A stretch of DNA of 64,000 bases, taken from NCBI GenBank assembly GCA_965278985.1, contig OZ257131.1:6510001-6574000 (forward strand), in the 5' to 3' direction. Position 1 is the first letter of the stretch, and every line of letters begins with the position of its first letter. Positions 1-8,793 of this stretch are shown here, piece after piece. The stretch is from CAISIP01 sp965278985 (GTDB lineage Bacteria; Pseudomonadota; Gammaproteobacteria; Burkholderiales; Burkholderiaceae_C). The notes under the pieces are model-generated. The model did no database searches, was not told the DNA's origin, and saw nothing but the letters and a program-made list of their open reading frames with translations. Both the position numbers and the translations under genes were made by a program.

Positions 1-2
1 TG

Positions 3-1277
3 TGGGACCTGACGCTGGACGATGGCAGCCGTGTGAACTGCCGCTTCCTGATCTCGGCCATCGGCCCGCTGTCGGCGAGCAAGATGCCGAACTTCGAAGG
101 CATCGACAGTTTCAAGGGCGAGTCGTTCCACACCTCGCGCTGGCCGCGGGACCCGGCCAACCCGGACGGCGCAAAACAGATCGACTACACCGGCAAGCGG
201 GTGGGGGTGATCGGCACCGGCGCCACCGGCGTGCAGATCATTCCTATCGTGGCCAAGTCGGCGGCCGAGCTGTTCGTTTTCCAGCGTTCGCCCAACTGGT
301 GCACCCCGCTGGGCAACACGCCGATCAGCGATGAAGAGATGGACAAGCTGCGCCGAGAGTACGACGAGATCCTGGCTTTCGTGAAGACAACCGAGACGGC
401 CTTTCCCTACGTGCGCAACAAGAAGAAGGGCAGCCAGACCACGCCTGAAGAGCGCCAGGAATTGTTCGAGTCGCTCTACAACATGCCGGGCTACGGCATC
501 TGGCTCTCTGGCTACCGCGACCTGCTGACCAACCGCACCTCCAACAGCTACCTCGGCGAGTTCATCGCCAACAAGATCCGCCAGCGTGTGAAGGACCCGG
601 TAGTGGCCGAGAAGCTGGTGCCCAAGGACCACCCCTTCGGCACCAAGCGCGTTCCGATGGAGACCTACTACTACGAGGCCTTCAACCAGCCCAACGTGCA
701 TCTGGTGGATGTCAAGGAAACACCGATCACCCGCGTGGTGTCGGAGGGTCTGGTGGTGGGAGACACCACCTACCCGCTGGATGTGCTGATCTATGCGACA
801 GGATTCGACGGCGTCACTGGCCCCTTCGACCTGATCGACATCCGCGGCAAGGGCGGCGCGCGCCTGGCTGACGAATGGGCCGAAGGGCCTGTCACCTATC
901 TGGGCCTGCAGGTGCGCAACTTTCCGAACATGTTCATGATGGTCGGGCCCCACAGCGGCGCCACCTTTTGCAACGTCGGCGTTTGCGGCGGACTGCAGGT
1001 GGAGTGGGTGGCTGAGATGCTGGAGTACATGCGCAGCCGCAAACTCACCTTGTCCGAAGCGACGGCAGAGGCGCAAGAGAAGTGGACAGAGCAGGTGTAC
1101 CACGACTTCGAGCGCACGTTGCTGACCGAAGGCAATGCATGGTGGGTGAAGGTCACCAACAACCCTGACGGCACGGTGACCCGCCGCGCGCTGGTGCATG
1201 TGCTGGGCGGGCCGGAGTACCGCCGCTTCTGCGACGAGATCGCGGCCAAGGACTACGAAGGCTTCGAGCTCGCCTGA
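3..1277 (+). CDS. Flavin-containing Baeyer-Villiger-type monooxygenase, 5' truncated
   Basis: The gene enters from the left edge in frame from base 3 and ends at TGA 1275-1277, so the N-terminus with the first FAD-binding GxGxxG is missing. The Baeyer-Villiger fingerprint FxGxxxHxxxWP is visible as FKGESFHTSRWP at about 111-146, followed by a second Rossmann motif GVIGTGATG near 208 for NADPH. Family members insert an oxygen atom next to a ketone, converting cyclic or aryl ketones to lactones or esters; the substrate cannot be told from sequence. It lies just before a carboxymuconolactone-decarboxylase-like gene and a Rieske oxygenase, which fits breakdown of a cyclic compound. Family assignment is firm, substrate unknown. 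Confidence 0.9.
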   Translation, partial: WDLTLDDGSRVNCRFLISAIGPLSASKMPNFEGIDSFKGESFHTSRWPRDPANPDGAKQIDYTGKRVGVIGTGATGVQIIPIVAKSAAELFVFQRSPNWCTPLGNTPISDEEMDKLRREYDEILAFVKTTETAFPYVRNKKKGSQTTPEERQELFESLYNMPGYGIWLSGYRDLLTNRTSNSYLGEFIANKIRQRVKDPVVAEKLVPKDHPFGTKRVPMETYYYEAFNQPNVHLVDVKETPITRVVSEGLVVGDTTYPLDVLIYATGFDGVTGPFDLIDIRGKGGARLADEWAEGPVTYLGLQVRNFPNMFMMVGPHSGATFCNVGVCGGLQVEWVAEMLEYMRSRKLTLSEATAEAQEKWTEQVYHDFERTLLTEGNAWWVKVTNNPDGTVTRRALVHVLGGPEYRRFCDEIAAKDYEGFELA

Positions 1278-1308
1278 CGCCGCCCCGCACTACGCTGAGA
1301 TCTTCACC

Positions 1309-1947
1309 ATGGTGATCCTCTCCGACATCCGCGCCGAAGTCCTGCTGGCACTGGAAGGCACTGAAGCCGGTGCGGCGCTGGACGATGTGACGCGTGAGCT
1401 GCTGGCCTTCGCCGTGCGGATCTCCGTCACGACGCTCGACACCGCCGGCGCCAAAGTCCATGCCCAGCGTGCAATGGCCGCGGGCGCCACCACCGCGCAG
1501 TTGCATGAAGTGGTGTTGCTGGTATCGGGCCTGGGTGTGCATTCGCTGTTCGAGGGCACGCGCCTGGTACATGAGCTCAGTACCGCGGCACCGGCGGAGC
1601 GCGACACGCAGCGGCAAGCGTTGTGGGACCAATGGGTGGGGCAGGACCGTTATTGGCAAAGCTTCGAGCGCGCTGTGCCAGGTTTTCTGGACGCGTTGCT
1701 CCAGGCCTCGCCGGCGGGCTTCGACGCCTTCTTCCGTTATTGCGCCGTGCCTTGGAAGGAGCCGCAATTGCCGCCGCTTGCCAAGGAGCTGATTGCGATG
1801 GCCACGGACGCCACGCCGACGCATCGCTTCCTGCCCGGCATGCGCCTGCATCTGCGCAACGCGCTGCGGCTGGGTGCCGGCCGCTCGGCGGTGCTGGAGG
1901 CATTGGAGATCGCCGCGCAGGCGCCTGCACATCCCGGTGTTGCCTGA
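1309..1947 (+). CDS. Carboxymuconolactone decarboxylase-like (AhpD-like fold) protein
   Basis: 212 residues from ATG 1309, 31 bases after the monooxygenase stop. The sequence shows two CMD-like helical repeats: residues about 20-90 (TRELLAFAVRIS ... LHEVVLLVSGLGVHS) and about 150-212 (KELIAMATDATPTHRF ... VLEALEIAAQ). There is no CxxC pair, so a peroxidase-type AhpD role is unlikely, and the HRF/LHLRNALRLGA stretch resembles the gamma-CMD arrangement. Family members decarboxylate lactones or act as small hydrolases. Beside a Baeyer-Villiger enzyme, a role in handling its lactone or ester product is plausible, but this is inference. An upstream in-frame extension exists, but it overlaps the monooxygenase and looks non-coding. 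Confidence 0.75.
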   Translation: MVILSDIRAEVLLALEGTEAGAALDDVTRELLAFAVRISVTTLDTAGAKVHAQRAMAAGATTAQLHEVVLLVSGLGVHSLFEGTRLVHELSTAAPAERDTQRQALWDQWVGQDRYWQSFERAVPGFLDALLQASPAGFDAFFRYCAVPWKEPQLPPLAKELIAMATDATPTHRFLPGMRLHLRNALRLGAGRSAVLEALEIAAQAPAHPGVA

Positions 1948-1995
1948 TCGGTCATCGATGGCCCGCCACCCCCGGGTTGATACCTAGATATTGAA

Positions 1996-2011
1996 TCAAC
2001 ATACGTGTTGA
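1996..2011. promoter_or_regulatory. 16-bp inverted-repeat operator candidate before the Rieske gene
   Basis: TCAACA-TACG-TGTTGA is a perfect 6-bp inverted repeat with a 4-base spacer, about 75 bases before the Rieske ATG. A related 16-mer with the same outer half-sites lies before the binding-protein gene at 8714. A TTGATA box at 1977-1982 and a further TTGAATCAA palindrome at 1991-1999 adjoin it. The form resembles TetR-type operators; the regulator is not in the window. Confidence 0.55.
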
Positions 2012-2087
2012 CCAGTGCGAATGCGCACCGGACAATCGCGCAATTGATCGCCGCGGGTACACCGCGAATGAGAAGGAGACCAGCCGC

Positions 2088-3245
2088 ATGGACAGAGGGA
2101 CGCTCGACGCCATCGTTGCCGAAGTCGAGGGCTACATGGACAAGGACACGACCTGCCTGTGGGACCATGAGAGCCAGCAGCCGGCCAGCCATTACTGCGA
2201 CCCGGCATGGCTGGTGAAAGAGCAGCGCGTGTTGCGCAGCCACTCGGTCATCGTGGGGCATGGCTCCAAGATCAAGGCGCCGGGCGACTTCTTCACGCAC
2301 GACGCCACCGGCCTGCCGATCCTCGTCGTGCGCCAGGACGATGGCAGCGTGCGCGCCATGCTCAACATCTGCACGCACCGCGGCACCCGCCTGTGTACCC
2401 AGCACCAGGGCAACGGCAAGAACTTTGTCTGCCCGTACCACGCCTGGACCTTCCGCACCGATGGCAGCCTGCGCGGGATACCGCGTGCCGAAGCCTTTGC
2501 GAACGTGGACAAGGCGCAATACGGCCTACAGCAGCTGCCCTGCGAGGAGCGGCATGGCTTCATCTGGGTGGTGTCCACACCAGGCGCTGCGATTGACGTC
2601 GCCAGCCATCTGGGCGAAGCTTTGGATGCCGAGTTGGCCAGCTACGGCGCGTCCAGTCTGGTGCTGGAGCGCGAGGAGAACCTGGCGGCCGAGATCAACT
2701 GGAAGTTCGTGCTGGACGGCTTTCTGGAGGTCTACCACTTCGCCAAGCTGCATGCCAAGAGCATCGCGCCCTATTTCTTCGGCAACCATTCGCCTTTCCA
2801 CACCTTCGGGCGGCACGGGCGCATGGTGGGTGTGCGGGCATCCTTCGCCGAGTTGCGTGGCAAGCCGAAGGCGCACATCGATACACCTGCGCTGATCAAA
2901 CATTTCGCCGTCAACTACATGATCTTCCCCAACACCGTGCTGGTGTGGCAGGGCGATCATTTCGAGTCCTGGACGGCCTTTCCCGGTGAGCGGCCTGACC
3001 TCTGCGTCACGCACATCCAGTCGCTCACCCCGCCCGCCATGGCGCAGCCCGAGTTCGAAGGCAAATGGGCGCGCAACTGGAAGATCATGACCGGCACCGT
3101 GGTAGCAGAGGACTGGGCGGTGTCCAAGACCATCCAGAGTTCCGCCCATGCGATGCCCCACGACCGCATCACCTTCGGCCGCAACGAGCCCGGCTTGCAG
3201 CATTTCCATGCCCAACTGACGCAGGCAGCCAATGCCACGGATTGA
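2088..3245 (+). CDS. Rieske non-haem iron aromatic-ring oxygenase, alpha subunit
   Basis: 385 residues; ATG 2088 is preceded by AAGGAGA. The Rieske [2Fe-2S] ligands are C95-x-H97 and C115-x2-H118. The mononuclear iron site reads NWKxxxD...ExYHxxxLH, with D210, H217 and H222 as likely ligands. Such enzymes hydroxylate, demethylate or cleave aromatic and alicyclic acids using electrons from a separate reductase. No reductase, ferredoxin or beta subunit lies next to it, so the partner must be encoded elsewhere. It heads a plus-strand run leading into liv transporter genes and an acyl-CoA ligase, suggesting the substrate or product is an imported carboxylic acid. Family certain, substrate unknown. 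Confidence 0.92.
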   Translation: MDRGTLDAIVAEVEGYMDKDTTCLWDHESQQPASHYCDPAWLVKEQRVLRSHSVIVGHGSKIKAPGDFFTHDATGLPILVVRQDDGSVRAMLNICTHRGTRLCTQHQGNGKNFVCPYHAWTFRTDGSLRGIPRAEAFANVDKAQYGLQQLPCEERHGFIWVVSTPGAAIDVASHLGEALDAELASYGASSLVLEREENLAAEINWKFVLDGFLEVYHFAKLHAKSIAPYFFGNHSPFHTFGRHGRMVGVRASFAELRGKPKAHIDTPALIKHFAVNYMIFPNTVLVWQGDHFESWTAFPGERPDLCVTHIQSLTPPAMAQPEFEGKWARNWKIMTGTVVAEDWAVSKTIQSSAHAMPHDRITFGRNEPGLQHFHAQLTQAANATD

Positions 3246-3257
3246 AGAGCACGCAGC

Positions 3258-4076
3258 ATGACCGCGCCGCAACATGCCGGGCCGCCACTGCTCGCGGTCC
3301 ACAACCTGCAGGTCGTCTACGGTGGCGCCATCGAGGCGCTGCGTGATGTCTCCTTCGAGGTGCACGCCGGCCAGATCGTGGCATTGCTGGGCGCCAACGG
3401 CGCTGGCAAGTCCACCGTGCTGAAGGCCATCTCCGGCATCCTGCACTTCGAAGATGGCGAGATCGAAAAAGGCGAGATCACTTACGCGGGCACACCCATC
3501 ACCCACAGCAAGGCCGAGAGGATCGTGGCCGGGGGCGTGGTGCATGTGCCCGAGGGCCGGAGGCTGTTCGCCAGCATGACGGTGCGGGAGAACCTGATCG
3601 TTGGCGGGCACCATCGCAGTCGCGCGGGGCTGGAAGAGAGCCTGGAGTACGTGTTCAATTTCTTTCCCAAGCTGCGGGACCGGCACACGCAGGTCGCAGG
3701 GTATCTTTCGGGCGGCGAGCAGCAGATGGTCGCCATAGGCCGCGCGCTGATGAGCAAGCCGCGCATCCTGGCCTTGGACGAGCCCGGGCTGGGCCTGGCG
3801 CCATTGGTCGTCAACGACATCTTCGAGCGCATTGCCCAACTCGCGCGCGACGAGAAGCTGACTATCCTGCTGGTGGAGCAGAACGCGCGCAAGGCACTGG
3901 CCATTGCCGACCATGCCTACATCATGGAAAACGGCCGTGTCATGCTGGCCGGGCGCTCGGTGGACCTGCAGAACAACCCCAACGTGCGCGAGTTCTACCT
4001 CGGCATCAAGAGCGGCGAGGTGCAGAGCATGCGCGACGTCAAGCACTACAAGCGGCGCAAGAGGTGGCTGTCATGA
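3258..4076 (+). CDS. livF: Branched-chain-type ABC transporter ATPase (LivF-like)
   Basis: 272 residues. Walker A GANGAGKS spans residues 45-52, the signature is LSGGEQQM and Walker B is ILALDEPGLGLAP, the typical LivF order. It starts 12 bases after the Rieske stop, and its TGA overlaps the ATG of the next ATPase gene (ATGA, 4073-4076). LivF and LivG power the LivHM permease. In Burkholderiales many such systems carry aromatic or other organic acids rather than amino acids. The neighbouring oxygenase and acyl-CoA ligase favour that reading here, by inference. The C-terminal tail after the fold is longer and more basic (KHYKRRKRW) than in many homologues. Confidence 0.93.
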   Translation: MTAPQHAGPPLLAVHNLQVVYGGAIEALRDVSFEVHAGQIVALLGANGAGKSTVLKAISGILHFEDGEIEKGEITYAGTPITHSKAERIVAGGVVHVPEGRRLFASMTVRENLIVGGHHRSRAGLEESLEYVFNFFPKLRDRHTQVAGYLSGGEQQMVAIGRALMSKPRILALDEPGLGLAPLVVNDIFERIAQLARDEKLTILLVEQNARKALAIADHAYIMENGRVMLAGRSVDLQNNPNVREFYLGIKSGEVQSMRDVKHYKRRKRWLS

Positions 4077-4864
4077 CCACCACCTCGACACATCTGCTGG
4101 AGGCGCGAAACGTCGTCAAGCGCTTTGGAGGCCTGACGGCCGTCAACGATGTCAGCCTGCATGTGGACCAGGGCGAGATCTGCAGCCTGATCGGCCCCAA
4201 TGGCGCCGGCAAGACCACCTTCTTCAACCTGATGAGCGGTGTGCTCCAACCCAGCGACGGCAAGGTCTTCTTCAAGGGCCGCGACATGGCCGACGAACGC
4301 CCGGAGCGATATGCTGCCGCCGGCATGGGCCGCACCTTCCAGAACCTGGCGCTGTTCCGGCACAGCACGGTGGTGGAGAACCTGCTGGTGGGCCGTCATA
4401 CACACATCCACACCAACCCGCTGGAGTCGATCCTCTTCTACGGGCGCGCGCGCCGCGAGGAAGCCAAGGCGCGCGAGCATGTGGAGCGCATCGTCGAGTT
4501 CCTGGAGATCGAGAGCCTGCGCGACAAGGTGGTAGGGTCGCTGTCCTACGGGCAGCAGAAACGCGTGGAGCTGGGGCGTGCACTGGCCAGCGAGCCCAGC
4601 CTGCTGCTGCTCGACGAGATCGTGGCCGGCATGAACCGCGAGGAGAGGGAAGACATCGCGCGCTTCATTCTGGACATCCGCGACGAACTCGGCATCACCG
4701 TGCTGATGATCGAACACGACATGCAGGTCGTGATGGACCTGTCCGACCGCATCTACGTGCTGGACTTCGGCTGCCTCATTGCGGGAGGGACCCCCAAAGA
4801 GATCATGAACGACCCGGCCGTGACCAAGGCGTATCTGGGAGACGAGGTGCCGCAGCATGGATAA
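4073..4864 (+). CDS. livG: Branched-chain-type ABC transporter ATPase (LivG-like)
   Basis: 263 residues from ATG 4073, chosen because it overlaps the livF stop as ATGA; a GTG three codons earlier is possible. Walker A is GPNGAGKTT, the signature LSYGQQKRVELG, and the Walker B region LLLLDEIVAGMN has DEIVAG where many LivG proteins have DEPxAG. The long insertion about RHTHIHTNPLESILF is typical of LivG. It acts at the cytoplasmic face with LivF, LivH and LivM. Its end overlaps the ligase start by 8 bases, so the genes are probably co-translated. Confidence 0.93.
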   Translation: MTTTSTHLLEARNVVKRFGGLTAVNDVSLHVDQGEICSLIGPNGAGKTTFFNLMSGVLQPSDGKVFFKGRDMADERPERYAAAGMGRTFQNLALFRHSTVVENLLVGRHTHIHTNPLESILFYGRARREEAKAREHVERIVEFLEIESLRDKVVGSLSYGQQKRVELGRALASEPSLLLLDEIVAGMNREEREDIARFILDIRDELGITVLMIEHDMQVVMDLSDRIYVLDFGCLIAGGTPKEIMNDPAVTKAYLGDEVPQHG

Positions 4865-6722
4865 AACATTAGGCCTGGCTGCTGCCCAGACCATGACCCT
4901 GCCGCAGATGCTGCGCTGGCACGCGCAGCACGACCCCGATGCCATCGCGTTGCGGCAGAAGCGACTGGGCATCTGGCAGGGCACCACCTGGCGCGACTAC
5001 CACCACAAGGCCAGCTTGGTGGCATTGGGCCTGCATTCGCTGGGCCTGCGCCGGGGCGACCGCATCGCCATCGCCGCCGAAGGAGTACCCGAATGGTTCT
5101 TCAGCGACCTGGGCGCGGAGATGATCGGTGTGGAGGTGGTGGGCATTTACCCGACCAACCCCTGGAACGAACTGCAGTACATCGTGCGCCATTGCCAAGC
5201 CAGCGTGGTGGTCTGTGGCGACCAGGAGCAGACCGACAAGGTGCTGGACGCGCTGCGTAATGCGGGTGGGATGCCCCACGTGAAGCACGTGATCTGCATT
5301 GACCCCAAGGGCATGCGCCACTACGACAAGACCGCCGTGCGCAGCTTCGAAGACCTGCTGGGCATCGGCAGGACGGCGCTGGAGCAGGACGCGACCAAGG
5401 CCGTCTGGCTGGATTCCGAGCTCGATGCCGCGACCATCGACGACGTCAACGTGCTGATCTACACCTCGGGCACCACCGGTGCGCCCAAGGGCGCGATGCT
5501 GACGCACCGCAACCTCACGTTCGCCACCTGCAAATTCGCCGAGGCCACGGGCCTGAAGCCGGGACACTATGAAGCGGTCTGTTACCTGCCGCTGTGCCAT
5601 GTAGCCGAGCGCTCGTATTCGATGGTGCTGCATCTGGTGCTGGGCGGCGTGGTCAACTTCGCCGAGTCCGTGGACACCGTCGCGGTGAACATCCGCGAGA
5701 TCGCGCCTACCTTCTTTCTGGGCGTACCGCGCATCTGGGAGAAGCTGCAGCAGAACATCAGCTTCCGTGCCCTGGAGTCGGGCAACCCTTGGCGGCCGGT
5801 GTTCGGGCTGGCCTTGCGCCGGGGGCGTGTGCTGGCCGAGCGCCGCGCCGCGCGCGAAGGCCGCCGCACGCTGCTGGAGCGGGCAGAGTACGCGTTCTGG
5901 TATGCCCTGCTGTTCCGCAACATGCAGCGTGCCATGGGCCTGGACCGCAGCATCGTGCGTGTCTGTGGTGGTGCTTCGGTGTCGCCCGAGACGCTGCTGT
6001 TCTTCGACATCCTGGGCCTGCCCATCTGCCAGGGTTACGGCCTGACCGAGAGCTGCGGCATGGCCTTCGTGCAGCGGCCCGAGCGCGGCAGCCGCGTCGG
6101 TGCCTGCGGCCCGGCACTCGATGGTGTGGACCTGCAACTGGCCGAGGACGGCGAGATTTTGCTGCGCTCGCATGGCGTCTTCAAGGGCTACCTGGACGAC
6201 CCCGCTGCCAGCGCGGCAACCCTGAGTGCCGACGGTTGGCTCAGCACCGGCGACATCGGCAAGCTCGACGAACGGGGCGAACTCGTGATCGTCGACCGCA
6301 AGAAGGCCATCATCATCACCAGCGGCGGCAAGAACATCGCACCCTCGGAGATCGAGAACGCGCTGCGTGACAGCCCCTACATCCAGGAGGCCATCGTGGT
6401 CGGGGAGGGGCGCAACTATCTGGGTGGCCTGATCCAGATCGACTTCGAGACCGTCGGACGCTGGGCCAGCGCGCGCGACATCTCCTACAGCACCTACCGC
6501 TCGCTGGCGGTGCACACCGAGGTGAAGGCGCTGGTGCAGGATGTGGTGACCGAGGTCAACGGCCGCTTCGCCCGCGTGGAGAACATTCGCCGCTTCGTGA
6601 TCCTGGAGAAGGAGCTGGACCATGACGATGGCGAGCTCACGGCGACGCAGAAGATCCGGCGCTCCGTGATCGAAAAGAAGTTCGCGCGCGAGCTCGCGCT
6701 CATCTACGACGCGAAGGACTGA
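4857..6722 (+). CDS. AMP-forming long-chain-type acyl-CoA synthetase
   Basis: 621 residues. The adenylate-forming P-loop YTSGTTGAPKG is at about 202-212, with YGLTES near 395 and a C-terminal lysine loop (VDRKKAIIITSGGKNIAPSEIEN). The length and the FadD15/LC-FACS-like lid region indicate activation of a bulky carboxylic acid to its CoA thioester with ATP. It sits between livG and livH, overlapping livG by 8 bases and followed by livH after 2 bases, so import and CoA activation are probably co-regulated. The substrate is not readable; with a Baeyer-Villiger enzyme, a Rieske oxygenase and a biotin-dependent carboxyltransferase nearby, a cyclic or branched acid is a reasonable guess. Confidence 0.92.
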   Translation: MDKTLGLAAAQTMTLPQMLRWHAQHDPDAIALRQKRLGIWQGTTWRDYHHKASLVALGLHSLGLRRGDRIAIAAEGVPEWFFSDLGAEMIGVEVVGIYPTNPWNELQYIVRHCQASVVVCGDQEQTDKVLDALRNAGGMPHVKHVICIDPKGMRHYDKTAVRSFEDLLGIGRTALEQDATKAVWLDSELDAATIDDVNVLIYTSGTTGAPKGAMLTHRNLTFATCKFAEATGLKPGHYEAVCYLPLCHVAERSYSMVLHLVLGGVVNFAESVDTVAVNIREIAPTFFLGVPRIWEKLQQNISFRALESGNPWRPVFGLALRRGRVLAERRAAREGRRTLLERAEYAFWYALLFRNMQRAMGLDRSIVRVCGGASVSPETLLFFDILGLPICQGYGLTESCGMAFVQRPERGSRVGACGPALDGVDLQLAEDGEILLRSHGVFKGYLDDPAASAATLSADGWLSTGDIGKLDERGELVIVDRKKAIIITSGGKNIAPSEIENALRDSPYIQEAIVVGEGRNYLGGLIQIDFETVGRWASARDISYSTYRSLAVHTEVKALVQDVVTEVNGRFARVENIRRFVILEKELDHDDGELTATQKIRRSVIEKKFARELALIYDAKD

Positions 6723-6724
6723 GC

Positions 6725-7597
6725 ATGCGTTACCTGCTTGAACTGGTGTATTCGGGCGTGGCCATCGGCGCCATCTACGGTCTCATGGCCATGGCCTTCG
6801 CCATGACCTACAAGGCCACTGGCTTGCTGAATTTCGCGCAGGGCGAGCTGGGCATGCTGATCGCGTACCTGGCCTGGTCCATCAGCGTGGCGTTGGGTAC
6901 CAGCACCTGGGCGCTGGTGGGTGGAGCGCTGGTGTCCAGCGTGGCACTGGGACTGTTGATCGAACGCTTCATCATGCGCAAGATGATCGGCCAGCCGGTG
7001 TTCTCGGGTGTGCTGGTGACGGTGGGCCTGGGCGTGATCATCACATCCGTGGTGCTGATGGTCTGGGGCGGCGAGCAGCAGCGCATCGAGGTAGCGCACG
7101 CCAGCGACATCGTGGAGTTCGGCGGCCTGCGCATGCGGGTCAGCCAGATCGCCGTGATCGTGACGCTGCTGGTGGCCTTGCTGGCAACACATGTGTTCTT
7201 CCGCTATAGCCGCTTCGGTATTGCCATGCGCGCCGTGGCAGCGGACCAGCGCACGGCCAGCCTCATGGGCATCTCCGTGGCGCGGGTGCAGGCGGTCGCC
7301 TGGGTCACGGCATCGGTACTGGCGGGGCTTGCTGGCCTGTTCTTCGCCGTGACCTTCGAGCTCTCGCCGTCGATATTCGCGCTCGGCCTCAAGTCCTTCC
7401 CCGCCGCGGTGTTCGGCGGCCTGGACGCGGTGATCGGCTCGGGCGCCAGCGGCATCTTCATCGGCGTTTTCGAGAACCTGGTGGGCGGTTATGTGGCGCC
7501 GCTGCTGAAGGAGATCGCCGGCTTCCTGCTGATCCTGATCATCCTGATGGTGCGGCCCTTCGGCCTGTTCGGTCAACGCGACATCGAGAGGGTGTGA
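6725..7597 (+). CDS. livH: Branched-chain-type ABC transporter permease (LivH-like)
   Basis: 290 residues with about eight hydrophobic segments. The opening is typical for LivH (YSGVAIGAIYGLMAMAFAMTYKATGLLNFAQGE), and the cytoplasmic EAA-like loop reads AVAADQRTASLMGI. It forms the inner-membrane channel with LivM. ATG 6725 lies 2 bases after the ligase stop, and its TGA (7595-7597) shares one base with the livM ATG. Confidence 0.93.
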   Translation: MRYLLELVYSGVAIGAIYGLMAMAFAMTYKATGLLNFAQGELGMLIAYLAWSISVALGTSTWALVGGALVSSVALGLLIERFIMRKMIGQPVFSGVLVTVGLGVIITSVVLMVWGGEQQRIEVAHASDIVEFGGLRMRVSQIAVIVTLLVALLATHVFFRYSRFGIAMRAVAADQRTASLMGISVARVQAVAWVTASVLAGLAGLFFAVTFELSPSIFALGLKSFPAAVFGGLDAVIGSGASGIFIGVFENLVGGYVAPLLKEIAGFLLILIILMVRPFGLFGQRDIERV

Positions 7598-8643
7598 TGC
7601 AAAGCGGCAACTTCAAACAGACATTCGTCGAGCAGCTGGCGCTGACCGATTCGCGCGCGGTGCGCGCCTGGTATGTTGTGGTGGTGTTGGCGATGGTGGT
7701 GCTGCCGTTTTTCGCCTCGCCTTACATGACCGGCTTCTTCACCACCATCCTGTTCACGCTGGTGGGTGTGCTGGGCCTCAACGTGCTCACCGGCTTCACC
7801 GGGCTGGTGTCGCTGGGGCATGTGGCCTTTCTGGTCTTGGGCGGGTATGCCTACGCCATCGGCACGGTGCGGCTGGGCCTGCATCCTTTGCTGGCCTTTG
7901 CATTGGCGGGTGTGGTGCCGGCGCTGGCAGGGCTGGTGGTGGGGCTGCCGTCGCTGCGGCTCAAGGGGCTGTACCTGGCCATCACCACGCTGGCTTTCAC
8001 CTTCATCATCTATTCGTTGGTGCTCGCGGGCGGTGAGTTCACGGGTGGTGGCCGCGGCATCATGGTGGAGCGGCCCAAGATGCTCGGCATCGACTTCTCG
8101 TCGGAGCGCGCGCTCTACTGGCTCTGCCTGGTGGTAGCACTGGCCACGCTGATGGGCGTGCTCAACATCCGGCGCAGCAAGCTGGGCCGTGCTTTCATGG
8201 CGATACGCGACAACGACCGTGCAGCCGTGTCCATGGGCATCTCGCTCACCACCTACAAGCTGCTGGCCTTCTTGATCAGTTCCTTCCTCACCGGCATCAG
8301 CGGTGCGCTGATGGTGCTGTTCATCAACTTCGCCAATGTCGAAGGCTTTCCTTTCCTGCTGAGCATCGAGGCGGTGGCGATCCTGATCGTGGGTGGCATC
8401 GGTTCGGTGTTGGGCGTGGTGATCGGCACGGTCTTCATCGTGTCCCTGCCAGAGCTGAGTTCGCAGTTGCTGAGTGCCGTGGCAGCGGCCACCGGCTGGC
8501 AGCTCAACTCGGCGGCGCTGGAGATCAAGGGCATCCTGTACGGTGCCGCCATCGTGGGTTTCCTGCTGCTGGACCCACGCGGGCTGGTTGGCTTGTGGGT
8601 GGACTTCAAGCGCTTGTGGGTGAGCCGGCCCATGCGTTACTGA
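7597..8643 (+). CDS. livM: Branched-chain-type ABC transporter permease (LivM-like)
   Basis: 348 residues from ATG 7597; a GTG one codon earlier is an alternative. There are several transmembrane segments, the LivM hallmark GLVSLGHVAFLVLGGYAYA, and the loop AIRDNDRAAVSMGI that contacts the ATPase. It is the second half of the permease. The transcription unit appears to be re-initiated after it, because a promoter-like pair and an operator lie in the 150 bases before the binding-protein gene. Confidence 0.93.
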   Translation: MQSGNFKQTFVEQLALTDSRAVRAWYVVVVLAMVVLPFFASPYMTGFFTTILFTLVGVLGLNVLTGFTGLVSLGHVAFLVLGGYAYAIGTVRLGLHPLLAFALAGVVPALAGLVVGLPSLRLKGLYLAITTLAFTFIIYSLVLAGGEFTGGGRGIMVERPKMLGIDFSSERALYWLCLVVALATLMGVLNIRRSKLGRAFMAIRDNDRAAVSMGISLTTYKLLAFLISSFLTGISGALMVLFINFANVEGFPFLLSIEAVAILIVGGIGSVLGVVIGTVFIVSLPELSSQLLSAVAAATGWQLNSAALEIKGILYGAAIVGFLLLDPRGLVGLWVDFKRLWVSRPMRY

Positions 8644-8670
8644 AGCCCTGGGCCTGCAACGTATTCCACC

Positions 8671-8699
8671 TTGACCACCCCACACCCCCGCAGTAATAT
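8671..8699 (+). promoter_or_regulatory. Sigma-70-type promoter candidate for the binding-protein gene
   Basis: TTGACC at 8671-8676 and TAATAT at 8694-8699 are separated by exactly 17 bases. The -35 box matches consensus at five of six positions and the -10 at four of six. It lies in the livM/binding-protein gap, and the inverted repeat at 8714-8729 falls just downstream, about where transcription would begin, a good position for a repressor. Confidence 0.55.
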
Positions 8700-8713
8700 T
8701 CACCGAAAAACTG

Positions 8714-8729
8714 TCAACAGAAACGTTGA
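8714..8729. promoter_or_regulatory. 16-bp inverted-repeat operator candidate before the binding-protein gene
   Basis: TCAACAGAAACGTTGA has the half-sites TCAAC and GTTGA at the same spacing as the repeat at 1996-2011. It lies 14 bases after the -10 box and 64 bases before the ATG. Two similar sites flanking one functional cluster suggest a shared regulator. Confidence 0.55.
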
Positions 8730-8793
8730 TGTTTACCAGAAACACCGGCAGCCGTTCCTTCACCCCTTCCACTACAGAGAGCAGGAGACAACC

